From NCBI GenBank assembly GCA_031253995.1, contig JAIRVG010000065.1, positions 1 through 64,000 of the forward strand: 64,000 nt of DNA, given 5' to 3'. The stretch comes from Paucimonas sp. (lineage in GTDB: Bacteria > Pseudomonadota > Gammaproteobacteria > Pseudomonadales > Pseudomonadaceae). Positions 1 through 8,731 of the stretch are shown piece after piece (positions within the stretch are counted from its first letter, which is position 1; each line of letters starts with the position of its first letter). Both the position numbers and the translations under genes were made by a program. The notes below the pieces were generated by a model that was not told the origin of the DNA, made no database searches, and was given only the letters and a program-made list of their open reading frames with translations.

Positions 1-142
1 GCCTATTCGCGGGTAAACCCGCAGGTCAGCGCCGGGGCTCAGCCGTGCAAATACCAGCCCTGGCGCAGTTCCCACAGACACAGCGGTGTTGTTGAGAACA
101 CCGGAGAACCTGTGGGAGCGGCTTCAGCCGTGAAGCAGGCGA
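1..142. repeat. REP-type repeats at window start
   Basis: No gene is seen in 1-166. Positions 2-22 carry a REP-like core with GCGGGT (9-14) paired to ACCCGC (17-22). Positions 109-140 carry a CTGTGGGAGCGG unit in the opposite sense, followed by short complementary runs. These match the REP families common in the P. putida group. They lie beyond the 3' end of the heme-receptor gene and may help end or stabilise its transcript. Confidence 0.65.
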
Positions 143-166
143 TGCGGTGCCTGGGCACGACGGCAC

Positions 167-2764
167 TCAGATATCCCAGATCAAATTGATGGCGAAGTTG
201 CGCCCTGGTGCAGTCAGACGGTCGAGGTTGGCCGGCTGGGTGACGGCGGCTTCGCTCTGGCCGTTCTGGCCGACGGTGGCGTAGCTGCGTACGTCATCCC
301 ACTGCCAGTACTTCTTGTCGGTCAGGTTGTACAGGCCGGCATTGACGGTCAGGTCGTCGGTGATCTTGTAGAAGCCACTCAGGTCGAGCACGCCATAGCC
401 GGGGGTGCGCCAGCGCGAAGTGCTGCCATCGGGGGAGAAGAACGTGGTGTCGTCGACGCGGTTCTTGCGCTTGACCAGTGTCCAGCTCAACAGGCCGCCA
501 TAGCTGTCCTGTTCATACCCCAGGCCAAACACGCCGGTGAGTGGGTTGACGCTGTTAAGCGGTTGGCCGGTGTCGTCGTTGCGGCCATAGGCATAGGCCA
601 CCGAGCCTTGTGTGTACAGGCCCTGCGGCGCACCAAAGCGATCAAGGTTCAGGCGACCCCTGACCTCGGCGCCCTTGATGGTCGCGTGCTTGATGTTCTG
701 CGCCTGGAAATCGAGCGCATCGTCGCCGTTGAGCAGGGCGTCTTCATTGATGAAGTCGCGGTACTTGTTATAGAAGACGGCGACATCGAAGTTGCCCGCA
801 TCGAAGTTGCCGCGCAGGCCGGTTTCATAGCTTTTGCTCTTTTCCGGCTCAAGATTCGGATTCGGCTGGACCACATAGCCGCCGGCCGGGTTCTCGAAGC
901 GGCCATACAACGCCTTGGCTGTCGGCGTGCGGAAGCCTTCGGCGTACTGCCCGTACCAGGTGTAATGGTCGTTGAAGGCATAGGTCACGCCCAGCTTGGG
1001 TGAAACGCGGTGCCAGTTCTGCTGTTTGTCGCTGACGGTGGTATTGCCCGAAGTCGGCAGGGTGGCCAGGAACTCATCGGTCAGGTGCGGCTTGAGCTGG
1101 GTGTAGTCGTAGCGCGCGCCTGGCAGGAAGGTCCAGTTGTTCCAGCGGATCTCGTCCTGGGCGAACAGGCTGTAGGTGTTGATGGTCGGGTCGGGGAAGT
1201 CGCTGACCCGGGCCAGGCTGTCGGCAGGACTGATCTGGCCGATGGCTGTGCAGGTGCCCCCTACATTCAGGCAGACGCCAGTGCCGCTACGAGCACCGGT
1301 GACTTTTTCCTGCTTGAGCGTTGTGCCGTAGGTCAGCAGATGGTCGGTGGCGCCAACCGTGAAGGCTTTGTCGAGCTGTGCATCCAGCACCCATTGGCGG
1401 TCCTTGTAGGTCGTCTGGCGATCACGGAGCACTTCACGGCCGCGGGCGAAGTACAGCTCCTCGGTGCGTTGATCGGTCTTGGCGATCTGGTAGTTCAGGC
1501 TCCATTTCAGGTGATCGGCCAGTGCGCTGTCGAGGCCGAACTCATGGTTGATGCCGAAGCGCTCACGGGTGATGGTGTCGTCGGTACCGCGAGCGCGATA
1601 CAGGTTCGAAGCGCCCATGCCGGGAATGAACGGCCCACCCACGGCGCTCAGTACATTCTGGTCGCGATCGTCCTTGTAGCGCTCATAGGTAAAGCCCAAT
1701 CGTGCATCATCGGCGTAATTCCAGCCCAGCTTGGCCAGTACGTTGGTGGTGCGCACGTCCTCGGGGTTGGCTTTGGTACGGTCAAGGCCTGTGCCGCCGT
1801 GCTCGCCGTAGGATTCGGTCTCGTGACCGTTGCGCTGGCTCAGATGCAGCAAGCTGTCGAAGTTGCCTTCGCGGCCGGCGACGGTGGCGGAGGTCAGCCA
1901 GCTTTCATCGGCCGAGCTGTAGCCGGTCTTCAGGCGGGCGCCCACGTCCTTGCCGGGTTTGATGATGTCGTCCGGATCGAGGGTGAAGTAGCTCACCGCG
2001 CCGCCGATGGCATTGCTGCCATAGAGTACCGAGGCTGGGCCCCGTAGGATCTCCACGCGCTTGACGATCTCGGGGTCGACGTAGTTGCGCTGGGTCTGGG
2101 CGTAGGGGCCGTAGAAGAAGCCATCCGGAACCGAGACGCCATCGACCTGGGTGAGGATCCGCTCGCCATCGATGCCACGGATGTTGTAGCCATTCAGGCC
2201 GCTGCGCTGGCCGACGCCACCGACGGAGACGCCCGGCTCGTAACGGACCAGCTCCTTGATGTCGTTGACGTTCTGGCGATCGAGTTGCTCGCGGGTCTGC
2301 ACGCTCACGGTGCTCGGTACCTGGCTGACGTCCTGGGCGCTGCGGGTGGCGCTGACGGTCAGTTGCTGCAGGGCTATGGTATTGCCGGCCTGCTGGCGTT
2401 CCAGCACCACATTGGCATTGCCGATCTTGCGCAGGCTCAACCCCGTGCCTTGCAGCAGGCGGCGCAGGGCGGCCTCCGCTGGCAGCGAGCCCCGTACACC
2501 TGGCGACAATACGCCTTCGGCCAGTTCGGCGCTGAAGCCAACCTGCCAGCCGGTGACTTGGCTGAACGCGTTGATCGCCGAAACCAATGGCTGCTGCTCG
2601 ATGGCAAAGCGGTAGTCGCCCAGGCGTGGGCTACTGGCCTTGGCCGGCTCTGCGGCCAGGGTAGGCAAGCTACAGGCACCGCTGGCGAGCAGGGCCAGGG
2701 TCAGCAGGGACAATTGCCCCATGCGGCGAGAAGGGGTGGACGGGCGAATTGGACCTGTGGACAT
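167..2764 (-). CDS. hasR: TonB-dependent heme-type receptor with STN signalling domain
   Basis: An 865-residue outer-membrane receptor. The N-terminus has an export signal ending near residue 38 (LPTLAAEP). An STN domain at about residues 50-125 is the part that normally talks to a FecR-type anti-sigma factor. The plug follows from about 140 (TVSATR, then DGVSVPDG and VEILRGPASVLYGSNAIGG) and then a 22-strand-type barrel ending in ...INLIWDI. The segments FRTP and NPNLEPEKS resemble the FRAP/NPNL box of heme and hemoglobin receptors, but no His lies between them. It is the last gene of a sigma/anti-sigma/receptor set on one strand, so ligand binding probably signals to the sigma factor. Heme is the best guess for the ligand; the symbol is tentative. 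The ATG follows an AGGGAG stretch. Confidence 0.8.
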   Translation of the reverse strand: MSTGPIRPSTPSRRMGQLSLLTLALLASGACSLPTLAAEPAKASSPRLGDYRFAIEQQPLVSAINAFSQVTGWQVGFSAELAEGVLSPGVRGSLPAEAALRRLLQGTGLSLRKIGNANVVLERQQAGNTIALQQLTVSATRSAQDVSQVPSTVSVQTREQLDRQNVNDIKELVRYEPGVSVGGVGQRSGLNGYNIRGIDGERILTQVDGVSVPDGFFYGPYAQTQRNYVDPEIVKRVEILRGPASVLYGSNAIGGAVSYFTLDPDDIIKPGKDVGARLKTGYSSADESWLTSATVAGREGNFDSLLHLSQRNGHETESYGEHGGTGLDRTKANPEDVRTTNVLAKLGWNYADDARLGFTYERYKDDRDQNVLSAVGGPFIPGMGASNLYRARGTDDTITRERFGINHEFGLDSALADHLKWSLNYQIAKTDQRTEELYFARGREVLRDRQTTYKDRQWVLDAQLDKAFTVGATDHLLTYGTTLKQEKVTGARSGTGVCLNVGGTCTAIGQISPADSLARVSDFPDPTINTYSLFAQDEIRWNNWTFLPGARYDYTQLKPHLTDEFLATLPTSGNTTVSDKQQNWHRVSPKLGVTYAFNDHYTWYGQYAEGFRTPTAKALYGRFENPAGGYVVQPNPNLEPEKSKSYETGLRGNFDAGNFDVAVFYNKYRDFINEDALLNGDDALDFQAQNIKHATIKGAEVRGRLNLDRFGAPQGLYTQGSVAYAYGRNDDTGQPLNSVNPLTGVFGLGYEQDSYGGLLSWTLVKRKNRVDDTTFFSPDGSTSRWRTPGYGVLDLSGFYKITDDLTVNAGLYNLTDKKYWQWDDVRSYATVGQNGQSEAAVTQPANLDRLTAPGRNFAINLIWDI

Positions 2765-2807
2765 CGAAGGCGCTCCCTGACGCGCGAACTGTTATAGGTG
2801 GTGACCG

Positions 2808-2826
2808 TTCTTGTTTCAAACAAGAA
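2808..2826. promoter_or_regulatory. 19-bp perfect palindrome upstream of the receptor gene
   Basis: TTCTTGTTT and AAACAAGAA flank a single C. The site lies 44 bp upstream of the receptor start, in the gap after the anti-sigma gene. It could be an operator or part of an mRNA hairpin. It does not match the Fur consensus. Confidence 0.5.
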
Positions 2827-2890
2827 TCAGTTGCATTGGCTATAACGAGACGGACGGGAAGGCGCGATCGCGTAAAAAAACTTCAGGGCG

Positions 2891-3853
2891 TCAATTGAGG
2901 ATCACCAGCGCCGGATACTCATGCACTTGTGCAGAGGTGATGTGGGCCAGGGCGCGCAGGGTTTCCAGAGGTTGGTCCAGGCGGTAGTTGCCGGTCACCG
3001 CCACCTGTTCGAGCTTCGGGTTGCGGTTGATGATCCAGCCGGGGTAGTAGCGGCGCACTTCGGCAAGCACCTGGCTGAGCGGGCAGTTCTCGAACACCAG
3101 GCGGCCTTCGACCCAGGCCAGGTCCTTGTGCATGTCCCGGCGCTGGCGCTGGCCGAATCCCTGCGGGCCGACGCTGATGCTGTCGCCGGCCGAGAGCCGG
3201 ATGCGCTGGTCGCGGGCGCTTTGCAGGTCGATATCGCCCCGTTGCACCCTGACTTGCGCTTCGCCATCGAGGTAGCGTACGGCGAAGTCGGTGTCTTGTG
3301 CCTGCGCGCGCAGCGGGCCTGCTTCCAGTTCCAGCGGAGCAGGGCTGTTGCCGGGTACCTGGAAGTACGCCTCGCCCTGCAACAGGCGTGCGACCGGGCG
3401 GCCGTCACGCAGGTCGTTGGCGAACGCAGAGTTGGTGTTGAGCAACACCCGGGCGCCGTCGTCCAGTTGCAGGCGTTGGCGTTCACCGACCACGGTCAGG
3501 TGGTCGGCCTGCAGGCGCATGGGCAGGTTGCCGAAAGTGAACAGCCCGACCAGCAGCACGGCGGCAGTGGCCAGGGGTTTCCAATGGGTACGCAGACGAC
3601 CGCTCAACGTGGTGCGGCGACGGTGATTCAATTGCACGGCGGCCTGATGCAGCGGCGCGCCGTTCCACAGGGCTTCGGCTTCGACGTAGGCTTCGGCGTT
3701 TTCCGCGGCGGCGCCCAGCCAGGCTTCGAAATCCCGGGTGTCTTGCTCGCTGGCGCATTGCAGACGTACCAGCCAGTCCAACGCTTCGTCCATGGCACGC
3801 GCACGGGCATCAGGCGCGTCGGGTGACGGGCGAGGAGCGGGGCTGTCTGTCAC
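2891..3853 (-). CDS. FecR-type anti-sigma factor / sigma regulator
   Basis: A 320-residue inner-membrane regulator. Residues about 10-55 form the cytoplasmic DUF4880-like sigma-binding part (ALDWLVRLQ...FEAWL). One membrane span lies near residues 95-112 (LATAAVLLVGLFTFGNLP). The FecR domain follows (LLNTNSAFANDL, GEAYFQV), then a C-terminal STN-like part that would contact the receptor. The start is GTG at 3853, with AAGGA about six bases upstream. It sits 92 bp after the sigma gene and 126 bp before the receptor on the same strand, the usual cell-surface-signalling order. It should hold the sigma factor inactive or primed until the receptor binds its ligand. Confidence 0.88.
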   Translation of the reverse strand: MTDSPAPRPSPDAPDARARAMDEALDWLVRLQCASEQDTRDFEAWLGAAAENAEAYVEAEALWNGAPLHQAAVQLNHRRRTTLSGRLRTHWKPLATAAVLLVGLFTFGNLPMRLQADHLTVVGERQRLQLDDGARVLLNTNSAFANDLRDGRPVARLLQGEAYFQVPGNSPAPLELEAGPLRAQAQDTDFAVRYLDGEAQVRVQRGDIDLQSARDQRIRLSAGDSISVGPQGFGQRQRRDMHKDLAWVEGRLVFENCPLSQVLAEVRRYYPGWIINRNPKLEQVAVTGNYRLDQPLETLRALAHITSAQVHEYPALVILN

Positions 3854-3945
3854 GGAGAATCCTTGCTGTGGGTTTTTCGCGAATGATCATGGCTGCGAGG
3901 GAGCGTGGCAAGGGCTTTGCCTTTGCCGGCCGGCGGATGGTCGGC

Positions 3946-4458
3946 TCACTTGAGGCGGTCGGCCACGCCCATGCAGATGGCCATGATCAGTTTCAGCTCC
4001 TTCTGTACCGTGCTGGCCGATACCTGCAATTGCTCGGCGATCTCCAGGTAGCTGGCGCCCTGCAGGCGGCTGAGGATGAAGATGCGCTGCTGGCGTGGGG
4101 TGAGTTGGTTGAGACTGACGCTCAGGTGCTCGAGCAATTGCTCCGCATGGGCGGCATCTTCGCTGCTGCTGGTCGGCGCGGCGACATTGTGCAGCACCTC
4201 GTCAGGAACATCGTCCACCAGCGTGCGGGCCTGCACCCGGCGGGCGCGCAGGTGATCGAGCGCGAGGTTGCGCGCGGTCTGGAACACGAACGGTTCCAGG
4301 TGCTCGATGGGGCGTTCGCCCAGGGCACGGGTGACCCGCAGGTAGGTCTCCTGGAGCAGGTCCTCGGCCGTGCTGGGGTTGCCCACCATGCGCTGCAAGG
4401 TGCGCAGCAAAGGGAGGCGCTGGGTGAGGAACACTGTGTTGAACCGGGACTGACTCAC
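3946..4458 (-). CDS. ECF sigma factor, iron-starvation (FecI) type
   Basis: A 170-residue sigma-70 family protein with region 2 (LQRMVGNPSTAEDLLQETYL...FQTARNLALDHLR) and region 4 (LTPRQQRIFILSRLQGASYLEIAEQLQVSASTVQKEL). The length is typical of FecI/PvdS-type factors. The start is GTG at 4458. A Fur-type palindrome sits 27 bp upstream, so iron repression is likely. It should direct transcription of the downstream receptor gene under control of the adjacent FecR protein. From memory, KT2440 has the same trio next to gap-1. Confidence 0.9.
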   Translation of the reverse strand: MSQSRFNTVFLTQRLPLLRTLQRMVGNPSTAEDLLQETYLRVTRALGERPIEHLEPFVFQTARNLALDHLRARRVQARTLVDDVPDEVLHNVAAPTSSSEDAAHAEQLLEHLSVSLNQLTPRQQRIFILSRLQGASYLEIAEQLQVSASTVQKELKLIMAICMGVADRLK

Positions 4459-4484
4459 GAGGAAACCTGACCGATGAAAGGCAA

Positions 4485-4501
4485 ATGATAATGCTTATCA
4501 T
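4485..4501. promoter_or_regulatory. Fur box upstream of the ECF sigma gene
   Basis: ATGATAA and TTATCAT form a perfect 7-3-7 palindrome matching the core of the Fur consensus (GATAATGATAATCATTATC). It is directly upstream of the GTG start of the sigma gene, where bound Fur would block transcription when iron is plentiful. Confidence 0.85.
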
Positions 4502-4633
4502 CTGTTGTGTTGGTCAAGTCTCATCGAAGTAAAGAATGGGTAAGTATCGCTGTGCGGCGAGCTTGCGGCAGAGGCACCGCAGGCTTCACCCGTCCTAAAA
4601 ACGAACTGACAAAGCCTGCGATGGGCTGCCCGA

Positions 4634-5635
4634 TCAATTCGCGTTGCACAGCGCCAGGCAGTTGTCGAGCATGCGGTTGGAGAAGCCCCATTCGTTGTCG
4701 TACCACGCCAGCACCTTGAGCATCCGGCCATTGGCGCGGGTGTGGTTGGCATCGAAGATCGACGACAGCGGGTTGTGGTTGAAGTCGCAGGAGACCAGCG
4801 GCAGGGCGTTGTAGCCCAGGATGCGCGAATGTCGGCTGGCTTCGAGGAACAGTTGGTTGACCTCCTCGGCGCGGGCTTCGCGCTTGAGGTTGACGGTCAG
4901 GTCCACCAGCGACACATTGATCACCGGCACCCGCACCGCCATGCCGGTGAGCTTGCCGGCCAGCTCCGGCAACACCAGGCCCACGGCCTCGGCGGCGCCG
5001 GTCTTGCTCGGGATCATCGACTGGGTGGCCGAGCGCGCGCGGTAGGGGTCGGTGTGGTAGACGTCGGTGAGCACCTGATCGTTGGTGTAGGCGTGGATGG
5101 TGGTCATCAGCCCTTGCTCGATGCCGAACTCGCGGTGCAGCACCTGGGCGATCGGCGCCAGGCAGTTGGTGGTGCAGGAGGCATTGGAGATGATCTGGTG
5201 CGAGGCGCGCAGGGTGTCGTGGTTGACCCCATACACCACCGTGGCGTCAGCGCCCTTGGCGGGCGCCGAGATGATCACCTTGCCCGCACCGGCGCTCAGG
5301 TGGGCGGCAGCCTTGGCGCGATCGGTGAACAAGCCCGTGCATTCGAACACCACGTCCACCGCTTCGGCCTTCCAGGGTAGTTCCGCTGGGTTGCGGATGG
5401 CACTGACCGCGATACGGTCGCCATTGACCGTCAGGCTCTCCTGGTCGGACTCCACTTGTGCATCGAAGGTGCCGTGCACGCTGTCGTACTTGAGCAGGTG
5501 GGCGTTCATTGCACTGTCGCCCAGGTCGTTGATGGCGACGACCTGCAGGTCCTGGCGGTAGCCTTGGGTATAGAGTGCGCGCAGGACGTTGCGTCCGATG
5601 CGGCCAAATCCATTGATGGCGATGCGAAGGGTCAT
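4634..5635 (-). CDS. gap: Glyceraldehyde-3-phosphate dehydrogenase, type I
   Basis: A 333-residue enzyme that oxidises glyceraldehyde-3-phosphate to 1,3-bisphosphoglycerate using NAD. The Rossmann start INGFGRIGR is at residues 6-14 and the catalytic cysteine is in the SNASCTTNC motif near residue 153. The NEWGFSNRM motif lies near the C-terminus, and length is normal for the family. It is divergent from edd, across a gap holding HexR-like palindromes. It takes the glyceraldehyde-3-phosphate made by the Edd/Eda route. This corresponds to gap-1 of P. putida (from memory), the glucose-linked paralogue. Confidence 0.95.
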   Translation of the reverse strand: MTLRIAINGFGRIGRNVLRALYTQGYRQDLQVVAINDLGDSAMNAHLLKYDSVHGTFDAQVESDQESLTVNGDRIAVSAIRNPAELPWKAEAVDVVFECTGLFTDRAKAAAHLSAGAGKVIISAPAKGADATVVYGVNHDTLRASHQIISNASCTTNCLAPIAQVLHREFGIEQGLMTTIHAYTNDQVLTDVYHTDPYRARSATQSMIPSKTGAAEAVGLVLPELAGKLTGMAVRVPVINVSLVDLTVNLKREARAEEVNQLFLEASRHSRILGYNALPLVSCDFNHNPLSSIFDANHTRANGRMLKVLAWYDNEWGFSNRMLDNCLALCNAN

Positions 5636-5697
5636 GGCATTACCTCTGGCAGTCCGAGTGAAGCTTATGGCAAAAAGGTCACTTCACTGAAACGGTT

Positions 5698-5715
5698 TTG
5701 TTATTGGAATTACAA
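5698..5715. promoter_or_regulatory. Candidate HexR operator in the gap promoter
   Basis: An imperfect palindrome runs from TTGT (5698-5701) to ACAA (5712-5715), with TTATT facing AATTA inside. It resembles the proteobacterial HexR pattern TGTARTnnnAYTACA as I recall it. It lies about 65 bp upstream of gap. The outer TTGT/ACAA spacing is 10 bases, longer than the 7-8 I recall for P. putida, so the call is moderate. Confidence 0.5.
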
Positions 5716-5762
5716 GATTATTCACTGCTGGATAGAAAACAAGCCTTTTTGATGGCAGTATT

Positions 5763-5777
5763 TTGTTAAACCTACAA
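5763..5777. promoter_or_regulatory. Candidate HexR operator in the edd promoter
   Basis: TTGT, seven bases, then ACAA. This matches the TTGT-N7/8-ACAA form I recall for P. putida HexR sites. It lies 123 bp upstream of the edd start, in the gap shared with gap. Confidence 0.55.
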
Positions 5778-5899
5778 CGAGTGGTCGGGCAGACCACCCC
5801 CAGATCGCGTCAGGCCCCTTCCCTTGAGCCTAGGCCGCAATCGTTTGAAGGGGAAATGCCCATCGACGCCACCCTTACAGTCAGCCTGGAGTCCAGTAC

Positions 5900-7726
5900 A
5901 TGCATCCGCGCATCCTTGAGGTCACCGCACGGTTGGTCGAACGCAGCCGTGCCACCCGTGAACGCTACCTGGAGCTGATTCGCGGCGCGGCCAGCGATGG
6001 CCCCATGCGCGCCAGCCTGCAATGTGCCAACTTCGCCCACGGCGTGGCCGGCTGCGGCGCCGAGGACAAACACAGCCTGCGGATGATGAACGCCGCCAAC
6101 GTGGCCATCGTCTCGGCCTACAACGACATGCTGTCGGCGCACCAGCCGTACCAGCACTTCCCGGAACAGATCAAACAGGCGCTGCGCGAGATCGGCTCGG
6201 TCGGCCAGTTCGCCGGTGGCGTACCAGCCATGTGCGATGGCGTCACCCAGGGCGAGCCAGGCATGGAGCTGGCCATCGCCAGCCGTGAAGTGATCGCCAT
6301 GTCCACCGCCATCGCCCTGTCCCACAACATGTTCGACGCCGCATTGATGCTCGGCATCTGCGACAAGATCGTGCCGGGCCTGATGATGGGCGCCTTGCGC
6401 TTTGGTCATCTGCCGACCATCTTCGTCCCCGGCGGGCCGATGCCTTCGGGCATCTCCAACAAGGAAAAGGCCGACGTGCGCCAGCGCTACGCCGAAGGCA
6501 AGGCCAGTCGCGAAGAGCTGCTGGAGTCGGAGATGAAGTCCTATCACAGCCCCGGCACCTGTACCTTCTACGGCACGGCCAACACCAACCAACTGGTGAT
6601 GGAGGTCATGGGGCTGCACCTGCCGGGGGCTTCGTTCGTCAATCCGTACACGCCGTTGCGTGACGCCCTGACCGCCGAGGCGGCGCAGCAGGTCACGCGC
6701 ATGACCAAGGCCAGCGGCAGTTTCATGCCCCTGGGCGAGATCGTCGATGAGAAGGCGCTGGTCAACTCGATCGTCGCCCTGCACGCCACCGGCGGCTCCA
6801 CCAACCATACCCTGCACATCCCGGCCATCGCCCAGGCTGCCGGCATCCAGCTGACCTGGCAGGACATGGCGGACCTTTCCGAGGTGGTGCCGACCCTGTC
6901 CCACGTCTATCCCAACGGCAAGGCCGACATCAACCACTTCCAGGCAGCGGGCGGCATGGCCTTCCTCATTCGTGAACTGCTCGATGCCGGGCTCCTGCAC
7001 GAGGACGTCAATACCGTGGCTGGCCACGGCCTGCGCCGCTACACCCAGGAGCCGTTCCTCGAGGAGGGCAAGCTGGTGTGGCGTGAAGGGCCGCGCCAGA
7101 GCCTGGACGAGAGCATCCTGCGCCCGGTGGCGCGACCGTTCTCGGCCGAAGGCGGCTTGCGAGTGATGAACGGCAACCTCGGGCGTGGGGTCATGAAGGT
7201 GTCGGCGGTGGCGCCCGAGCATCAGGTGGTGGAGGCACCGGCCCGGGTGTTCCATGACCAGCAGTCCCTGGCCGATGCGTTCAAGGCCGGCGAGCTGGAG
7301 CGGGACTTCGTCGCCGTGGTGCGCTTCCAGGGGCCGCGTTGCAACGGCATGCCCGAGCTGCACAAGCTGACCCCCTTCCTGGGCGTGCTGCAGGACCGTG
7401 GCTACAAGGTGGCGCTGGTCACCGACGGGCGGATGTCCGGCGCCTCGGGCAAGATCCCGGCAGCCATCCATGTGTGCCCCGAGGCCTACGACGGGGGGCC
7501 GCTGGCGCGGGTGCGCGATGGCGATATCGTGCGGGTCGATGGCATCGAGGGCTCGTTGCAACTGATGGTATCGGCCGAGGAACTGGCCACCCGTGACCAG
7601 CCGGCGCCTCCCCAGGGCAATGACCTGGGCATGGGACGCGAGCTGTTTGGCTTCATGCGTGTGGCGTTCAGCCCAGCCGAGCAGGGTGCCAGCGCCTTCA
7701 CCTCGGCCCTGGAGCGACTGAAATGA
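5900..7726 (+). CDS. edd: 6-phosphogluconate dehydratase
   Basis: A 608-residue IlvD/Edd-family iron-sulfur dehydratase that converts 6-phosphogluconate to 2-keto-3-deoxy-6-phosphogluconate, the first committed Entner-Doudoroff step. Visible family motifs include AAYNDMLSAHQP-type sequence near residue 75, GVPAMCDGVTQGEPGMELA near 110 and the cysteine in GICDKIVPGLMMGA. Others are HATGGSTNHTLH and the C-terminal DGRMSGASGKIPAAIH. Length is normal. It heads the edd-glk-gltR-gtrS run; its stop overlaps the glk start by 4 bp. The HexR-like site upstream suggests induction when KDPG accumulates. Confidence 0.96.
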   Translation: MHPRILEVTARLVERSRATRERYLELIRGAASDGPMRASLQCANFAHGVAGCGAEDKHSLRMMNAANVAIVSAYNDMLSAHQPYQHFPEQIKQALREIGSVGQFAGGVPAMCDGVTQGEPGMELAIASREVIAMSTAIALSHNMFDAALMLGICDKIVPGLMMGALRFGHLPTIFVPGGPMPSGISNKEKADVRQRYAEGKASREELLESEMKSYHSPGTCTFYGTANTNQLVMEVMGLHLPGASFVNPYTPLRDALTAEAAQQVTRMTKASGSFMPLGEIVDEKALVNSIVALHATGGSTNHTLHIPAIAQAAGIQLTWQDMADLSEVVPTLSHVYPNGKADINHFQAAGGMAFLIRELLDAGLLHEDVNTVAGHGLRRYTQEPFLEEGKLVWREGPRQSLDESILRPVARPFSAEGGLRVMNGNLGRGVMKVSAVAPEHQVVEAPARVFHDQQSLADAFKAGELERDFVAVVRFQGPRCNGMPELHKLTPFLGVLQDRGYKVALVTDGRMSGASGKIPAAIHVCPEAYDGGPLARVRDGDIVRVDGIEGSLQLMVSAEELATRDQPAPPQGNDLGMGRELFGFMRVAFSPAEQGASAFTSALERLK

Positions 7727-8682
7727 AAGCACTGCTGGTTGGCGATATCGGCGGCACCAACGCCCGCTTTGCCCTGTGGCACGACAACCAGTTACAGGCG
7801 GTGCAGGTCCTGGCGACTGCCGACTACACGAGCCCTGAGCAGGCCATCGAGGCTTATCTGACGGGGCAAGGTATTGCCCATGGTGGGCTGGCGGCGGTGT
7901 GCCTGGCGGTCGCCGGGCCGGTGAGCGGCGATGCGTTTCGCTTCACCAACAATCACTGGCGGCTGAGCCGCCGCGCTTTCTGCCAAGCCTTGCAGGTCGA
8001 GCACCTGCTGTTGATCAACGACTTCAGCGCCATGGCCCTGGGTATGACGCGTCTGCAGCCTGGCGAGTATCGCCAGGTGTGCCCGGGCGCCGCCGACCCT
8101 GCACGCCCGGCCCTGGTCATCGGCCCCGGCACCGGCCTGGGCGTAGGCAGCCTGTTGCGCCTGGACAACCAGCACTGGCTGGCCTTGCCAGGGGAGGGCG
8201 GGCATGTCGACCTGCCGGTGGGCAACGAGCGCGAGGCGGCGATCCATCAGCAGATCCATCGGCAGATCGGTCATGTCAGCGCCGAGACGGTATTGAGCGG
8301 GGGCGGGCTGGTGCGCTTGTACCAGGCAATGTGCGCGCTCGATGGCGACGTACCCCGGCACAAGACGCCCGCGCACATCACCGATGCCGCGCTGGGCGGC
8401 GAGCCGCGAGCCCTGGCGGTGGTCGAGCAGTTCTGCCGCTTCCTTGGGCGTGTGGCCGGTAACAATGTCCTGACCCTGGGGGCACGGGGTGGGGTCTATA
8501 TTGTCGGCGGCGTGATTCCGCGCTTCGCCGAGCTGTTTCTGCAGAGCGGTTTTGCCACGAGCTTTGCCGACAAGGGCTGCATGAGTGGCTATTTCGAGGG
8601 GGTGCCGGTGTGGCTGGTGACGGCGGAGTTTTCCGGCTTGCTGGGGGCAGGGGTGGCGCTGCAGCAGGCGTTGGATCATTGA
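7723..8682 (+). CDS. glk: Glucokinase
   Basis: A 319-residue ROK-unlike, bacterial glucokinase of the Glk (PF02685) type, which phosphorylates cytoplasmic glucose with ATP. The phosphate-binding motif GDIGGTNARFAL is at residues 7-18. The sugar-site LLINDFSAMALG and the second nucleotide motif IGPGTGLGVG follow, with GEGGHVDLPV near residue 164. ATG overlaps the edd stop by 4 bp (ATGA), implying translational coupling. It feeds glucose-6-phosphate to Zwf, which is encoded about 11 kb downstream. Confidence 0.95.
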   Translation: MKALLVGDIGGTNARFALWHDNQLQAVQVLATADYTSPEQAIEAYLTGQGIAHGGLAAVCLAVAGPVSGDAFRFTNNHWRLSRRAFCQALQVEHLLLINDFSAMALGMTRLQPGEYRQVCPGAADPARPALVIGPGTGLGVGSLLRLDNQHWLALPGEGGHVDLPVGNEREAAIHQQIHRQIGHVSAETVLSGGGLVRLYQAMCALDGDVPRHKTPAHITDAALGGEPRALAVVEQFCRFLGRVAGNNVLTLGARGGVYIVGGVIPRFAELFLQSGFATSFADKGCMSGYFEGVPVWLVTAEFSGLLGAGVALQQALDH

Positions 8683-8731
8683 TCGCCGGGCCCTGGGTGC
8701 CCATCCGTTATCACCACCAGAGGAAGGTTCA

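Noticed and set aside
2650..2730. Lipobox-like LASGAC in the receptor signal
   Set aside because: TonB-dependent receptors with STN domains are not lipoproteins; a later signal peptidase I site fits better.
5810..7732. 640-codon open frame opposite edd
   Set aside because: Shadow of edd; His- and Gln-rich without motifs.
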